A DNA stretch of 64,000 bases from the IMG/VR virus record IMGVR_UViG_3300027906_000009, positions 27,315-91,314 of that record. One strand, written 5' to 3'. Shown piece after piece: positions 29,333 to 40,300 of this stretch. This DNA comes from a virus. Position 1 is the first letter of the stretch; the number at the start of each line of letters is the position of its first letter. The notes below the pieces were generated by a model. It did not search any database. It was not told where the DNA came from and was given only the letters and a program-made list of their open reading frames with translations. The position numbers and the translations under genes were made by a program.

Positions 29333-31926
29333 TATTCCACTCTAAACCTAAATTTTTCATTTAAAATTGATTTTTGATCGCCATGAATACAACAAAAAGA
29401 GATTTCATAAAGGTACCTTTGTTGTAAATAACTAGTGTCTAAAAGAAAGTTACAACCCCGTTCGTTATACCCAAGTCCAGAAAAATTTACTGCACTCCCG
29501 GTTGAAAATGGCACAATCACTAAATCATCTGCAACTCTTTTTATTTGGTAATATACGTTATCGAAATAATCAGGTGATGCATATCCTGTTACTTTTGAAT
29601 ATACATTAGGATTACTTAGTTTATTTTTTATAGTTACATTTAATTGAGACTTTTCTCCTGATTTGTAGCTTGGTTTCAAATTTTGTATAGATGCAATCTT
29701 GTCTATATTCACGCTTTCGCCAGAATATATATCTCTATATGATTTAACCTTAACAGGAGAATTACCACCAAAACCTCTTATATTGCCGGTATTCGAATCT
29801 AATGCTTTGGAATTACTTCCTGTTGGTATAGTCCATTTCTCATACAATGTGTCTTGAGCTATATTGTTTGATATGATGAAAGATGCTTTATAGACTCCCG
29901 TCGATTGTTTAACGCAAGTGACGTCAACTCCTGAAACTGCTTCTGAAGAGTTTCCTCTAAAATTTCTTTTTATTATTTGCAAGTCTAAGGCCGCTTTAGG
30001 AAGAGGCCATTTTACGTCAGGATCCGAATCAAATACTGATCCACTTAGTGGTAAAGATTTTAAATAAGTTATAATGTCACCACCATTAGTGGGATCTGTT
30101 TTAGTGGTTAATGTGTCGTGTGTGTTCGATGCATTGAAAGATCCAAAATCGCCAAAGAATTTTGGAGGCTGCAGTGATGTAGTTATGGGATTTCCCGATG
30201 CATCTGCAGTTCGGTGTAACGTAACAGAAGAATTCCAGCCATGATTGTTACCCCCTACAACTCGAGTATAAATTCTGATTTTATTGAAGCCATAATTGAT
30301 TGCCCGGAAAAGATTCGAGAACCCTGGATGTCTGTTCATTGTCTCAACTAAACTTTCCGCCGTCTTAACAATATTTTCCATACCATCAGGAGAATATGCC
30401 GGATATGCCTGGGGGTGTCGTTGGATATGCCTCATTGCTCTTGCTCTACTTGCAAAGTTACGCTGTTTCAAGCCGATGGGATAAAAATAAAAAGAAGTAG
30501 TTTCCAGCGTTAAGGGATTATAGTAAGATACTATGACTATACCAGAACCAGTATTTTGACTATTACCTCCAGTTGCCTGATCGTATGCTGATGTCTCTAA
30601 AAGAGTTAGCATCTCGAATTCAGCATAAGCATTTTTTAAATCATCAGCCTCACTGTTGGATGTTGTATATACCGTATTATCTAGTACTATTGAGACGTGT
30701 TCTGACAAGCCTTTATCTGTCGTCAATGCAAATTTTGGAATTGATGGTAGGTCCACTAGTTTCCCATTTATATAATTGTGATAGTAAAGGTTGTTTGTGT
30801 TTTGTGCATTTGTAAGCTTAGGGTCAGCAGTAACAAGTTTTCCTCTATCATCAGTAATCCTAGAATCCCACTGTGCCTCTATTACGGGCCTCTGGAAATA
30901 ATATTCCGATTCTCTTGCCGAAAACTTCTTTGTGAAATATGATTTTTTTAAACTTCCGTCTTCGAAAGATCCAGAAAGCTTAATTAAAAAGCCATTGTTT
31001 TGAATCCCTGCGCCGCCTGAAAAGTTAACAACAACAGATGCCATATTTTTTGTTATTGTCGTGTTTCCGTAATACCCTTTATGCTTCTGGGTTATATTTA
31101 CCTTTAATGGGTCGCTTCCATCAATTGCTCCGGAAAATATAGTGTTGAATGCTGAACTATCGAATAAACCTTTAAATTTTCCCACCACTGTTGATATATT
31201 GTTACTACTAACATCTAACAAATGTGTTTTGTCAGTTGATCCAGAAGTGTTAGCAGTTTGTACTATTCTGTAGTCGCCATTAGTGGCGCGGAATTTCAGT
31301 GTTTCACCAACGGGTGGCACGGTACCAAATTTTACAGATCCGGATGCTGCAGAAAAATAAGAGCTTTCTTGTGATTTGATATACTCTTCAATTATTGGCG
31401 TCACATTGATGCTCAAATCTTCTAAACCGGTATCGAAAGTTTGATTAAATTCTACTGGAATTGTAGCGCTATTCATCTCTTGTTTTATAGGTATCGATGC
31501 GCCTTCGGTCGCCCAAGAGAGGCCGGTATCTCTATATTGCCAGTTACAAGTGTCCAAGTCCGAAAACTCTTCCATATCTAAGCCTAATCCCTCCCTCCAA
31601 GATTCAAGAATCGGAATGGCTGAAATGGTAAAATTTTTAGGTATTGTATTCCCATGTTTTACATTAAACAAATTTAAATTAAATTGAACTGAAGATGATG
31701 CTGGTATCAAGTTTGAGGTTCTATTTGCGGTTATTTCAGTTATAGGAAATTGTACTAAAATTCTGGTTTTTTCTATTGATGAAGTAGTGGCTTGACCATA
31801 GACAGAATAAATTTCTAGAACGTCAGATGCGCCCATGTTCGATAATTTACCAGTCTGGGACATACCGCTTTTGAATGCTGTTGTGATAGTGTTATCTTTA
31901 TTTGCTGTGTATCTTTTTATGGCCAT
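29332..31926 (-). CDS. Virion protein, DNRLRE-like N-terminus plus GNT-type module
   Basis: An 864-residue protein. The N-terminal 200 residues (MAIKRYTANKDNTITTAF, SNMGASDVLEIYSVYGQ, then ILVQFPI and SWREGLGLDM) resemble DNRLRE-type beta domains found in surface and structural proteins of large phages. Around residues 215-320 is another copy of the module ending NITQKHKGYYGNTTI. The C-terminal part is beta-rich. GGGAAA precedes the start, which overlaps the gp6-like stop by one base; the end overlaps the giant gene in the same way. Its position after gp25 and gp6 suggests baseplate or tail-fibre attachment. Confidence 0.75.
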   Translation of the reverse strand: MAIKRYTANKDNTITTAFKSGMSQTGKLSNMGASDVLEIYSVYGQATTSSIEKTRILVQFPITEITANRTSNLIPASSSVQFNLNLFNVKHGNTIPKNFTISAIPILESWREGLGLDMEEFSDLDTCNWQYRDTGLSWATEGASIPIKQEMNSATIPVEFNQTFDTGLEDLSINVTPIIEEYIKSQESSYFSAASGSVKFGTVPPVGETLKFRATNGDYRIVQTANTSGSTDKTHLLDVSSNNISTVVGKFKGLFDSSAFNTIFSGAIDGSDPLKVNITQKHKGYYGNTTITKNMASVVVNFSGGAGIQNNGFLIKLSGSFEDGSLKKSYFTKKFSARESEYYFQRPVIEAQWDSRITDDRGKLVTADPKLTNAQNTNNLYYHNYINGKLVDLPSIPKFALTTDKGLSEHVSIVLDNTVYTTSNSEADDLKNAYAEFEMLTLLETSAYDQATGGNSQNTGSGIVIVSYYNPLTLETTSFYFYPIGLKQRNFASRARAMRHIQRHPQAYPAYSPDGMENIVKTAESLVETMNRHPGFSNLFRAINYGFNKIRIYTRVVGGNNHGWNSSVTLHRTADASGNPITTSLQPPKFFGDFGSFNASNTHDTLTTKTDPTNGGDIITYLKSLPLSGSVFDSDPDVKWPLPKAALDLQIIKRNFRGNSSEAVSGVDVTCVKQSTGVYKASFIISNNIAQDTLYEKWTIPTGSNSKALDSNTGNIRGFGGNSPVKVKSYRDIYSGESVNIDKIASIQNLKPSYKSGEKSQLNVTIKNKLSNPNVYSKVTGYASPDYFDNVYYQIKRVADDLVIVPFSTGSAVNFSGLGYNERGCNFLLDTSYLQQRYLYEISFCCIHGDQKSILNEKFRFRVE

Positions 31927-33752
31927 TAGAATATTTTCCCTGTAATGTCTTGTATATTTTTAACTTCCCAAATATAATTTTCAGGCATGAAAATTTCTGA
32001 TCCATCTGGCAAGGTATTTCCAGGGATGTCCCAAGATGTGTCTGAATAACCTTCTCCTGTTTTTACAATAATTTTTATTCTATTGATATTTTCAATTTTA
32101 GGAGATGTTATTTCATTTAGTTTTTGTGTTATCCTACCTATTGAAAATGGAGTTCCTATTGTGGGAGGATCTAATTGTAATTTTTCGTAAAGCTTTTCTT
32201 TTATTATGGACAAAGCTGTGTTTTTATTCTCTAAGCGAGACAACTTTAAATCAAGCTCAATCCCTAAATTTAAGATGCTGGCATCATATATATCATATTC
32301 ATCATGAATCATTTTAACCCTGTTTAAATATGTTCGGACATTCGATCTGAGTGCGGAGCCTGCAGGAGCTAGTGTACCATCTGAAGTTTCCGAAACTAAA
32401 TAAATATTTATTCTCTTTCTCAGCCCAGCGAGATTTTGTGTAACATTTACTTTCTTTATCTTACCATATTTTTCAGGCATTCTATATATTTGCGCTTTTA
32501 AGTCACGGTGAGTGACCGCTCTACCTTGAGAGCCTCTCGAAGCTCTTAGGATTTGCGAGATCTCTTGAGTTGAACCAAAAGATACATGGCCGCTAAAAGG
32601 CTCCGGATTATTACAAGATATATTGTTTTTAATTTCACTCATCAAAGAATCTGATAATGTATTTTTATCAAATTCTACTATTGCTGCAGTTACAGTATTT
32701 ATAGTCCCTGCTGAAGCTCCAGTATTCACCCCATCGTTTGACCTATAAGTTATTGTAAGAGTTGTATCTTGAGGCGCTATACCAAAAGATTCGGAATCTG
32801 AAAACATTTCCGGTATAGTATCAACTTCCTCTGCAGCTATATTCCCCCTTGATTGTACAACGTTTGCTGAGGGTTCTGCTGGGATATCTGAGTTGTCCTG
32901 CCCTACCATCAATTGTTTATCTGAACCCTTGCCAAATAACATGTAGAATCTGCCACTCTCTTTTATTATCTGAAATCTTCTTGGGACCTGTTTTGTTGTA
33001 TATGTTGACATGCCTTGAGAATATTCTTGTGCATTTCGTGGTTTGGTCTCTACCTCTATTGTGTCTAGCAGTAAATTTGCTACTTGAAAATATTCGCGGC
33101 CGCGGCTGTCGATACAACTAATGATTTCAGAAAAAGATTGGTCCGATATTAATATTTTTGAAAAGTGTGGCGTCTCTTGTTTTCCCACATCTACTGAAAA
33201 ACTTCTTCTTTGGCCAAGTTTTGCAAGTTTTGTAATCTTTGCCAACTTCATCGCGGATGTGGATCCATCTACACTATACTGTGAATTTATAATTTCCATT
33301 GTATTTGGGTGAAAATATGCTGATTCCGCCAACTCCACTACTTGACCTTCTGCGCCGGAAAAAAGACTTTCAGCCTCAATTTCAAAAGCGGCATCTATAT
33401 CGGGGGCACCTAATGCATCTTGTGGGTATGGTGCAATTATATCTAAAAACCCATATAAAACTGGTTGGGCTCCGAGGATCCAGCCGTCGTTAAGAGCTAG
33501 TTGGTCTAGAGAATCTTGGCCTCTTGCTGTATTGACATGGCACTCATTGGCCACAAAATGAGCATAAAAGTTTAATTGCTCGCCCATCATGGCCATTAAG
33601 TCAAACATCAATGCGCCAAAACTAGAGTCACTAAAATCCCTATAAGTATCAGGATATCTTGTTTTTGCTCTGTTTATTAAATCCGACCTTATCTCATCAA
33701 AAGTAACATTTGTGTAATCAGTCGTGTTACCACTTCTTCTATTTTCTGACAT
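31926..33752 (-). CDS. Baseplate wedge protein, gp6/J-type
   Basis: A 608-residue protein of the T4 gp6 / phage P2 gpJ family, which forms the core ring of the baseplate. The diagnostic N-terminus is present: a KTRYPDTYRDFSDSSFG stretch, then MFDLMAMMGEQLNFYAHFVANE and ARGQDSLDQLAL. The C-terminal part (about residues 420-600) carries the HRDLKAQIYRMP and RVKMIHDEYDIYDASI elements of the family. Length is close to T4 gp6 (about 660). The start shares one base with the stop of the gp25-like gene, with GAGGGAA ahead of it, matching the close pairing of these genes in other contractile systems. Confidence 0.88.
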   Translation of the reverse strand: MSENRRSGNTTDYTNVTFDEIRSDLINRAKTRYPDTYRDFSDSSFGALMFDLMAMMGEQLNFYAHFVANECHVNTARGQDSLDQLALNDGWILGAQPVLYGFLDIIAPYPQDALGAPDIDAAFEIEAESLFSGAEGQVVELAESAYFHPNTMEIINSQYSVDGSTSAMKLAKITKLAKLGQRRSFSVDVGKQETPHFSKILISDQSFSEIISCIDSRGREYFQVANLLLDTIEVETKPRNAQEYSQGMSTYTTKQVPRRFQIIKESGRFYMLFGKGSDKQLMVGQDNSDIPAEPSANVVQSRGNIAAEEVDTIPEMFSDSESFGIAPQDTTLTITYRSNDGVNTGASAGTINTVTAAIVEFDKNTLSDSLMSEIKNNISCNNPEPFSGHVSFGSTQEISQILRASRGSQGRAVTHRDLKAQIYRMPEKYGKIKKVNVTQNLAGLRKRINIYLVSETSDGTLAPAGSALRSNVRTYLNRVKMIHDEYDIYDASILNLGIELDLKLSRLENKNTALSIIKEKLYEKLQLDPPTIGTPFSIGRITQKLNEITSPKIENINRIKIIVKTGEGYSDTSWDIPGNTLPDGSEIFMPENYIWEVKNIQDITGKIF

Positions 33753-34279
33753 TATAATTCCCTCTCGTCGCTTGTATAAGAGATCCCCTTTCTGAAAAAT
33801 TCTGGCTTTTCTGATTCAAATTTATCTAACTCTTCTATAAATATTTGGTTTTGCGAGTTTAATGAAAAAGAAGATGCAAAAACAACAGTATTGCGGATGG
33901 CGTAGATTAAAACAATTTTCATCCTATTGTTATCTATATCGTTGCTTTCTGAATTGAATTTAAGATCCATTAATTTTATCTGTGGCAAATATCTTTGAAG
34001 TTGCCCTACTATTTTTGATCTTAATCCCATAAATTGCTCAGATGTTGAAAAATCGAAAAGACATCTTCGCAGACCAATTCCAAGATTTGGTTTCATTGGC
34101 CACTCTCCGGGGTTTGTCAATAATAAATTTATAAAATTTCTTTGATACGATTTTTCTTTTGATGTTATCGGCCTATATGGACCATAAATATGATCATAGA
34201 CCAACGGAAAATCAGGTTGCTGTTGCTTTTCTATAAAAGAGTTTCTTACTCTTGATTTTGTATCACTTATAAACGACAT
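33752..34279 (-). CDS. Baseplate wedge protein, gp25/GPW-type
   Basis: A 175-residue protein of the GPW/gp25 family, which joins the baseplate wedge to the first sheath ring. The key stretch is LLLTNPGEWPMKPNLGIGLR followed by RCLFDF, where the Pro-Gly-Glu and Leu-Phe-Asp residues typical of gp25 can be seen. The N-terminus has an IYGPYRPITSKEKSYQRN segment, and the C-terminus carries extra acidic residues. Family members are usually about 130 residues, so this one has a longer N-terminus. GTGGAA lies upstream of the ATG. Its direct linkage to gp6 supports the call. Confidence 0.87.
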   Translation of the reverse strand: MSFISDTKSRVRNSFIEKQQQPDFPLVYDHIYGPYRPITSKEKSYQRNFINLLLTNPGEWPMKPNLGIGLRRCLFDFSTSEQFMGLRSKIVGQLQRYLPQIKLMDLKFNSESNDIDNNRMKIVLIYAIRNTVVFASSFSLNSQNQIFIEELDKFESEKPEFFRKGISYTSDEREL

Positions 34280-34311
34280 AATTTTTGTTCCACTTATTAA
34301 ATAGTTTTAAT

Positions 34312-37300
34312 CTAATAATCTTCGCATTCTTCAGAAGGTATTTCTTCGTTATTAATTACTCTGCAGTTTGCCTTTTTTAGTATCATATCTGATTTAAGTG
34401 CAGGAGTCGAAAGCGCTAAGGCAGTCCAAAGCGACAGGGCATGCCCGTATCTGCCGTATTTTCCAACATCATATTTGTTGCCTTTCTTCCAATCATCAGC
34501 ATCTTCAGGATTTAAACAAGGTATATTAAAACCCCTGGACATATCTAAAAATGGAAGATTACCACCGTAAATATACGCGAGGGTCTTTAGTGTAGTTTTC
34601 CCAAGGCGCGCCGGTAATTTTCGCCATGAAGAAGTAACGGCGTATACAACATCCAGCGCGGCTATCGGTGTTATCGGTGCATAGGCCCCTTTTTCTTTGT
34701 TTCGTTGATCAGGCGTATCTCCCCTTGGCAAGAGAAGGCCGGCAGTCGTTGTGTCATCCATGGTACCCTCCCACGCAATCGATTTCCAACCAAAATCTCC
34801 GTATGGGTTGTCCTCGTGTGCGGATTCTATCCTTCTTAAATCACAATTCAAATAATGTTCTCTCATTTCTTGATAAGCAGGATCTAACACTCGAGCAATC
34901 CCTCTAAATATTATAGATGGAAATTGCAGCGCTAATTTTGCAAGGTCTTCAAGCATTTGCAAAAAGAATTCCCCGCCGGGGAAACCAAAACAAGAAGCTT
35001 TTGTTGGGTCTGCTGGAAACTGATCCGTTAAAGTCTTTTGATATTGGTCTGGCTTTAAGGGTATCAAACCCCATTGTTCTCGGGCTGAGGTTGAACAAAG
35101 TTTCATCAAAAAACTTATTGATTGTTTGCAAGATTCAAAAGTTGTAGGTAACTTATTATATCCTCCTAAAATTGATGAAGACATAATAGAGTACATGCCC
35201 ATATATCTTTTTATGGGAAAAATTGTTTCGAACAGATCTCTATATTCTTGCTTTTCTTTTAGTTTCTGAACAATAAAATTTCTAGAAATTTCTCTGTCCA
35301 TGCCATCCTTTAGGATTGATTCGCACGATTCTAGGTCTATTACTCTTTCATGCTTTACCAAAGGTATAGACAGTGCTAGATTATCCTCTAGATAGCCGGT
35401 AGACCGCACCCAGACCCTATATGCTCTTTGGGTTCTAGATATATCACCGCTGCGTATATCTTCAATATTGCATATTTCCCTCATAGCATTATCACTAAAA
35501 ACATCATTTGGCCAGGGCCCAGAAATATTAAAAGTCCCAGATTGATCTTCCCCAGTTGGAATTAGACTTGAATCAAAATTAGATACCGCTAACAGATTTA
35601 GTCTACTGCCATGTTTTATAGTTGAATTTTCAAAAATATCGCGAAGTACTTCTGTGTCAAAAACGTTATTTATTCTTTCTATTAGCATGTTGAAACTTGC
35701 AGTACTTACAATCATTTCACCAGTTTCTTCAGAATTTTGATTAAACTTATCACTAAGTCGTAATCCTAAACCATTAGTATTAGTATTGGCTCGAATATTT
35801 GGGTCTTCTATAATCTCCTTCGTTATAATTTTACCTGATAGTGAAACGTATGTTTCTATGATAAAGTTAGAAGTATTTTTTTCATATACCTTTGATTGGG
35901 TCCTTCCAGGGCCGATAACTTCTTGTGCGGCAGAATATAACAATCCTGGGGCCCCCTGAATCGTCGTAGGGCCGAGAAAGGAAGAGGGTTCGCAAACTGG
36001 TATGTAATTTTTAGTATACCAATCAATACCATCTTCATCTGAAGTGTTGGGGTTAAATACTTGTTTTGAATAATCCGGGAGCTTTATAAGTTCCTCTTCT
36101 ATTAGAGATTTTAAAGCCAAGTCTGTATTTGTTATACCTGTGGTTCTCTCTAAAATATCTCTCCACAAATGTTTACAATTTCGGTTTCGATCCAACTCTA
36201 ATTTTACATGATATATTATATAATCTTTATATAAAGGTTCAGTTATAACCGGTTCTATATCCCAATCTGAAAATGCCAAACCTCCTTTTAGCAGCGTATC
36301 GATAAGACACACTCTAACGAAAGCAACTAACGCTAAATTTTGCAGTGATTTTTCTAGGGGACCTACTGAATCTATTGTCTGATTAAATGCTGAGTTTTCC
36401 GGCTTGCTAGCTTCTTTATAATATTCTTTTTTTGCATCTGATAATATAATTTTATTAAAATCTAAAACGGAATCACTAGTAAGTCCATATCTATTTCTGA
36501 TACATTTATTCTCTTCGTCGATGTTTACTTCCGCTGCGAGTCTATTATGAAGTTGCCCTGCATACTCCTCATCAAAAAGAGGCGACTCTCTAAAACTATT
36601 TCCCATATTTTGAAAAACAGTTTCTGTCACATCTTTGTAAACATCAGTATATAAACCAGAATGTGCGGCTGAAGTAAGAGTATCCGTGGAAATCCCGTTG
36701 TTTTTTAAACTATTGGTTACTATCTTAGAAAAAGCTTCATTTTTGGAAAAATATTTATCTTCACCTCTTTCATTAAATTTTGTTATTCTATCTGGGATGG
36801 ACTCACAGTATTTAAATTGTTTAAAATATCTAGAATTAATCTTTCCTGCAGGGTTTTTTCTTGATTGTAAAATGTGAAAATCACTCTCTACTGAAATATC
36901 AAACCTATCTTGATTTTTTTTCGCGGGTTTCTGGGTAAATACAATGCTTGGAGAATACGAATCCGTAACATTAAATTCTAATTTAATTTTTAAATCGCTT
37001 GGTCTAGGGACATGATCTCTTATTTGCAAACCGGAAAGCTCAGGGGCTATAAATTTTTCTGTTCTTATAAACTTTTGCATCATTAGCAAATGCTTCTCTG
37101 ATATTTGACTTGGCCTATTTTCTAGCGCTGTCTCCAAATCGCCGGATAAAAGGCGTACGCGGTCTGAAATTGCCTTTAATAGGTCTGGGTTATTAATCGC
37201 TGTCTTTTCTACAAAGCCGTGCATTCGATCATAAATGTTCTCTCCACCATAATGCATCCCGATAGCTTTGGTTAAGTCCGCTCTCTGCTCGGCTGTTATT

Positions 37301-40300
37301 AATCCCTGTAGGTATGCTATTTCTTTTACCACCTCTTCTGTCATAGCAGTAAATGGTCCCCCCGCGTAGTCGGTCGTGGCTATTGGCCAATCGATCTCTG
37401 CTGTCGAGTTCAAACCTAAAACATGTGGATGCCAAGGGTAAGAGGATCGAGACCCCGGGTCCTGCGCGGGCCCGATTCCGTCTGGATCGTTGGCGCATGC
37501 AATCGTACTCAGAACAAACATATCTTCATTCTCCGGGTCATTAACTTTTCTCACATACTCTTCGTAACTTAATTTCCTTGGGTGATATTGATCTCCTTCA
37601 GAAGTTTTAGAAAAGACACTATAAGTTAATTTTGTTATACCTTGACTGTCTGTGATATTGAAATAGTTACTCTCTCGACCAGCTTGTGAATGCTGAGCGC
37701 ATATGAAAGGAATATATTTTTCTCCTGTTTGAGGGTCTGTCGTTGGAGTAACTGCATATTTTACATGTACTTTTCTTTTTTGTACACCTCCGGTGTCTGG
37801 GTCTACATATTCAATTTCCTCTGTTTCAAACATTGTATATAACATCTTTGCTTGAAAGGCGGTAATCTCTATTTTTCCATATTCTTTAAGTTTTTCTATC
37901 CGAGTAGATGCATCTTCACGCATCTTTTCCCATGTCTTTTTTAAACTACCCAATGGCTTTGTTTCATTTATAACAATTCCATCAGCGACGCCAAAATCCT
38001 CTGACTGATTAAGTAAAACTTTTATATTCTGGTCTGTGATAATTTTTTGCTGCAATCCTGACTCTGTTGGGTTTTTAATGCCTTCAAGCGCTGAGCGTTT
38101 ATTTCTATATGGCCGCCAGTGCGCAGTGCCCAAATATACTGCGTATTGTTCCCTTATAAGCTTTATATAGTTATTTACCATATGGAGGTTTAAATTTACA
38201 ATAAAACTGCTATGTCGTTTATTTTTATGATCAAGATCAAAATACTCTTCATCACTGTATGTGTGCATTCGGTTGGATTCTCTACCAAAATTAAATTGCT
38301 CAGTTGTGTATGGCTCATCACGAATTTCGTAGGCGAAGTGGCCATTGTGTTCCCTTGGGTCGATTGAAGGGTCACCGATTCGGTCTTCTTCAAGTCTCGA
38401 ACTGATGAGTACTCCTTCTTTGGTTCGTGCTTCATACTGCCATTTTTCTTCTTGGTTACCGTACAACATCGCGCCGACCCTACGCCATGGACCGGTCCAT
38501 GGTTCCGGATAAAGCAATTGAAATATTTTCCCATCGTCATCTTGTTTAAACGTATTCATCCATTTTTTAAATCTTTCTACATTATATCTTATTTTAAATT
38601 TCTCTATATCTCTTAAAATACTTCCTTCTGCGGATAATTTAACAAGATCTGGCACATCACTATCATAAAGGTTTATATATCTATCAGATATTGTTAAACC
38701 GTCCAGATCTAGATCGGATATATAAAATTCAGGCCGATATATGTCGAGAGTATAGTCTCTCTGAAGTGTCTTAATACTGGCGTCACGTGGTCGGCCGGCG
38801 ATGCCGTAAATTTCTTCTCTCTGTTCATATGGAAGAAAAAGTTCTAGGGCGAGATCCGCAGAAGTGTCAAATATAATTGATGGATCTGATTTGGCATTCG
38901 TGACAAATGAATTGCGTTGTGCCTGTGTTACATCCAAATTCAGTACGCCGGCGTTTTGATACATCTGATCATCCGACTCAAGAATTTCTTTATAGTTTTC
39001 TATTTCCAAGATTCCGATATCAATATCTTCTTTAAGTTTTTCGTCTCTAAGAATAAATTGTTGAACTTCTTGAGGTGTCAGCATATATTCCTCGTAGTCA
39101 GATGCACTCCCTATCAAATCATCGTACTCTTGTTTAGTTAGTTCTTGTTTTAATACCTCTGCCTTGGACATAAAGGATGATTGTTCTAAAGCTGTTCCAT
39201 ACAGGGCCAGACGCGTTGAATTAGCTTCCATTATTAGTTCGTTATCTGTAAAATATGTAGCTTCCTTGGTAGCGTCAGGGTGGTCCGCGGTTGAGATTGA
39301 CATGTAAGGCACATAGGTGGATAAAGTTCCTTGGTATGCCAATTTGGCGGACATAAAGACATTTTCTGCAGTGGTCTGTAATTCTCTTTCTAAGAAGTCT
39401 GGAAGGGTATTGATGATCGCATTTGGGTTACCAATTCCGAATCCTGGTGGGACCATGCTACCTATCTCCATTCCTGAAAACTCTCTTAAGGAATTTTCAG
39501 TATTTTTCAGGTCTCTTTCGGCCTTATCTAACACTCTTTGTAACTCTTCTGAAGTTACGCAGTCCCCATCTCCAGCCTGTAGTCTGTTCCTTATTGACTG
39601 TAGCTCTGATGCGATATCTGAACAATCTGGTGCCTGAGATGTTTCAAAGGCTGTAATCTGAGAAATTTGTTCGCAAAGATTGTCTGGAACATATGAGCCC
39701 AAAACTTGGAAAAAGTTAGCGACTTCATCGTCGGTCATCTCTGTCTGCATTCCTTCAGATGTCACTCTTCTTACCATAGACATCCCGGCCGCGTCCAAAG
39801 TTTGGCCGGCCATGAGGCCGCACAATTCATTTCCGGTTACAATTTTTGCTACGTCTCCGAAAGCCTTTTTAGCACTCTCTGCCTTATCTTTTTCCACTGC
39901 GTCGCCTAAATTAGTCAAGGATTGCGCTAACGCTTGGTCAAATATTGGGCCGCCGGCGGAGGATCCTGCGGCGATAAACTCTCTCAATTGTTCTTCACAA
40001 AAAGGAGATACCAAACTATCAATCAATGTAGATATAAAGTTCAATAATAATTGATACAATAATTTCGCTAGCTGTTCTTTAAGAAATTTCCACTGATTAG
40101 GGTATTGGCCCCAAATTGGAACTTTCGGGAATGGCGGCAAATAAAGATCTGGAAGCTTTAGATTGACAGTTGGCATCTTTATACATTTCAAGTAATCACA
40201 AAGAAGTGATGCTAAATCTATTTTATCCAAAAATTGATCATACAAATCCCCGACGGTCTGTACTTTACCAGCCAATTTAAAGGCGTCATTCTCATTACCT

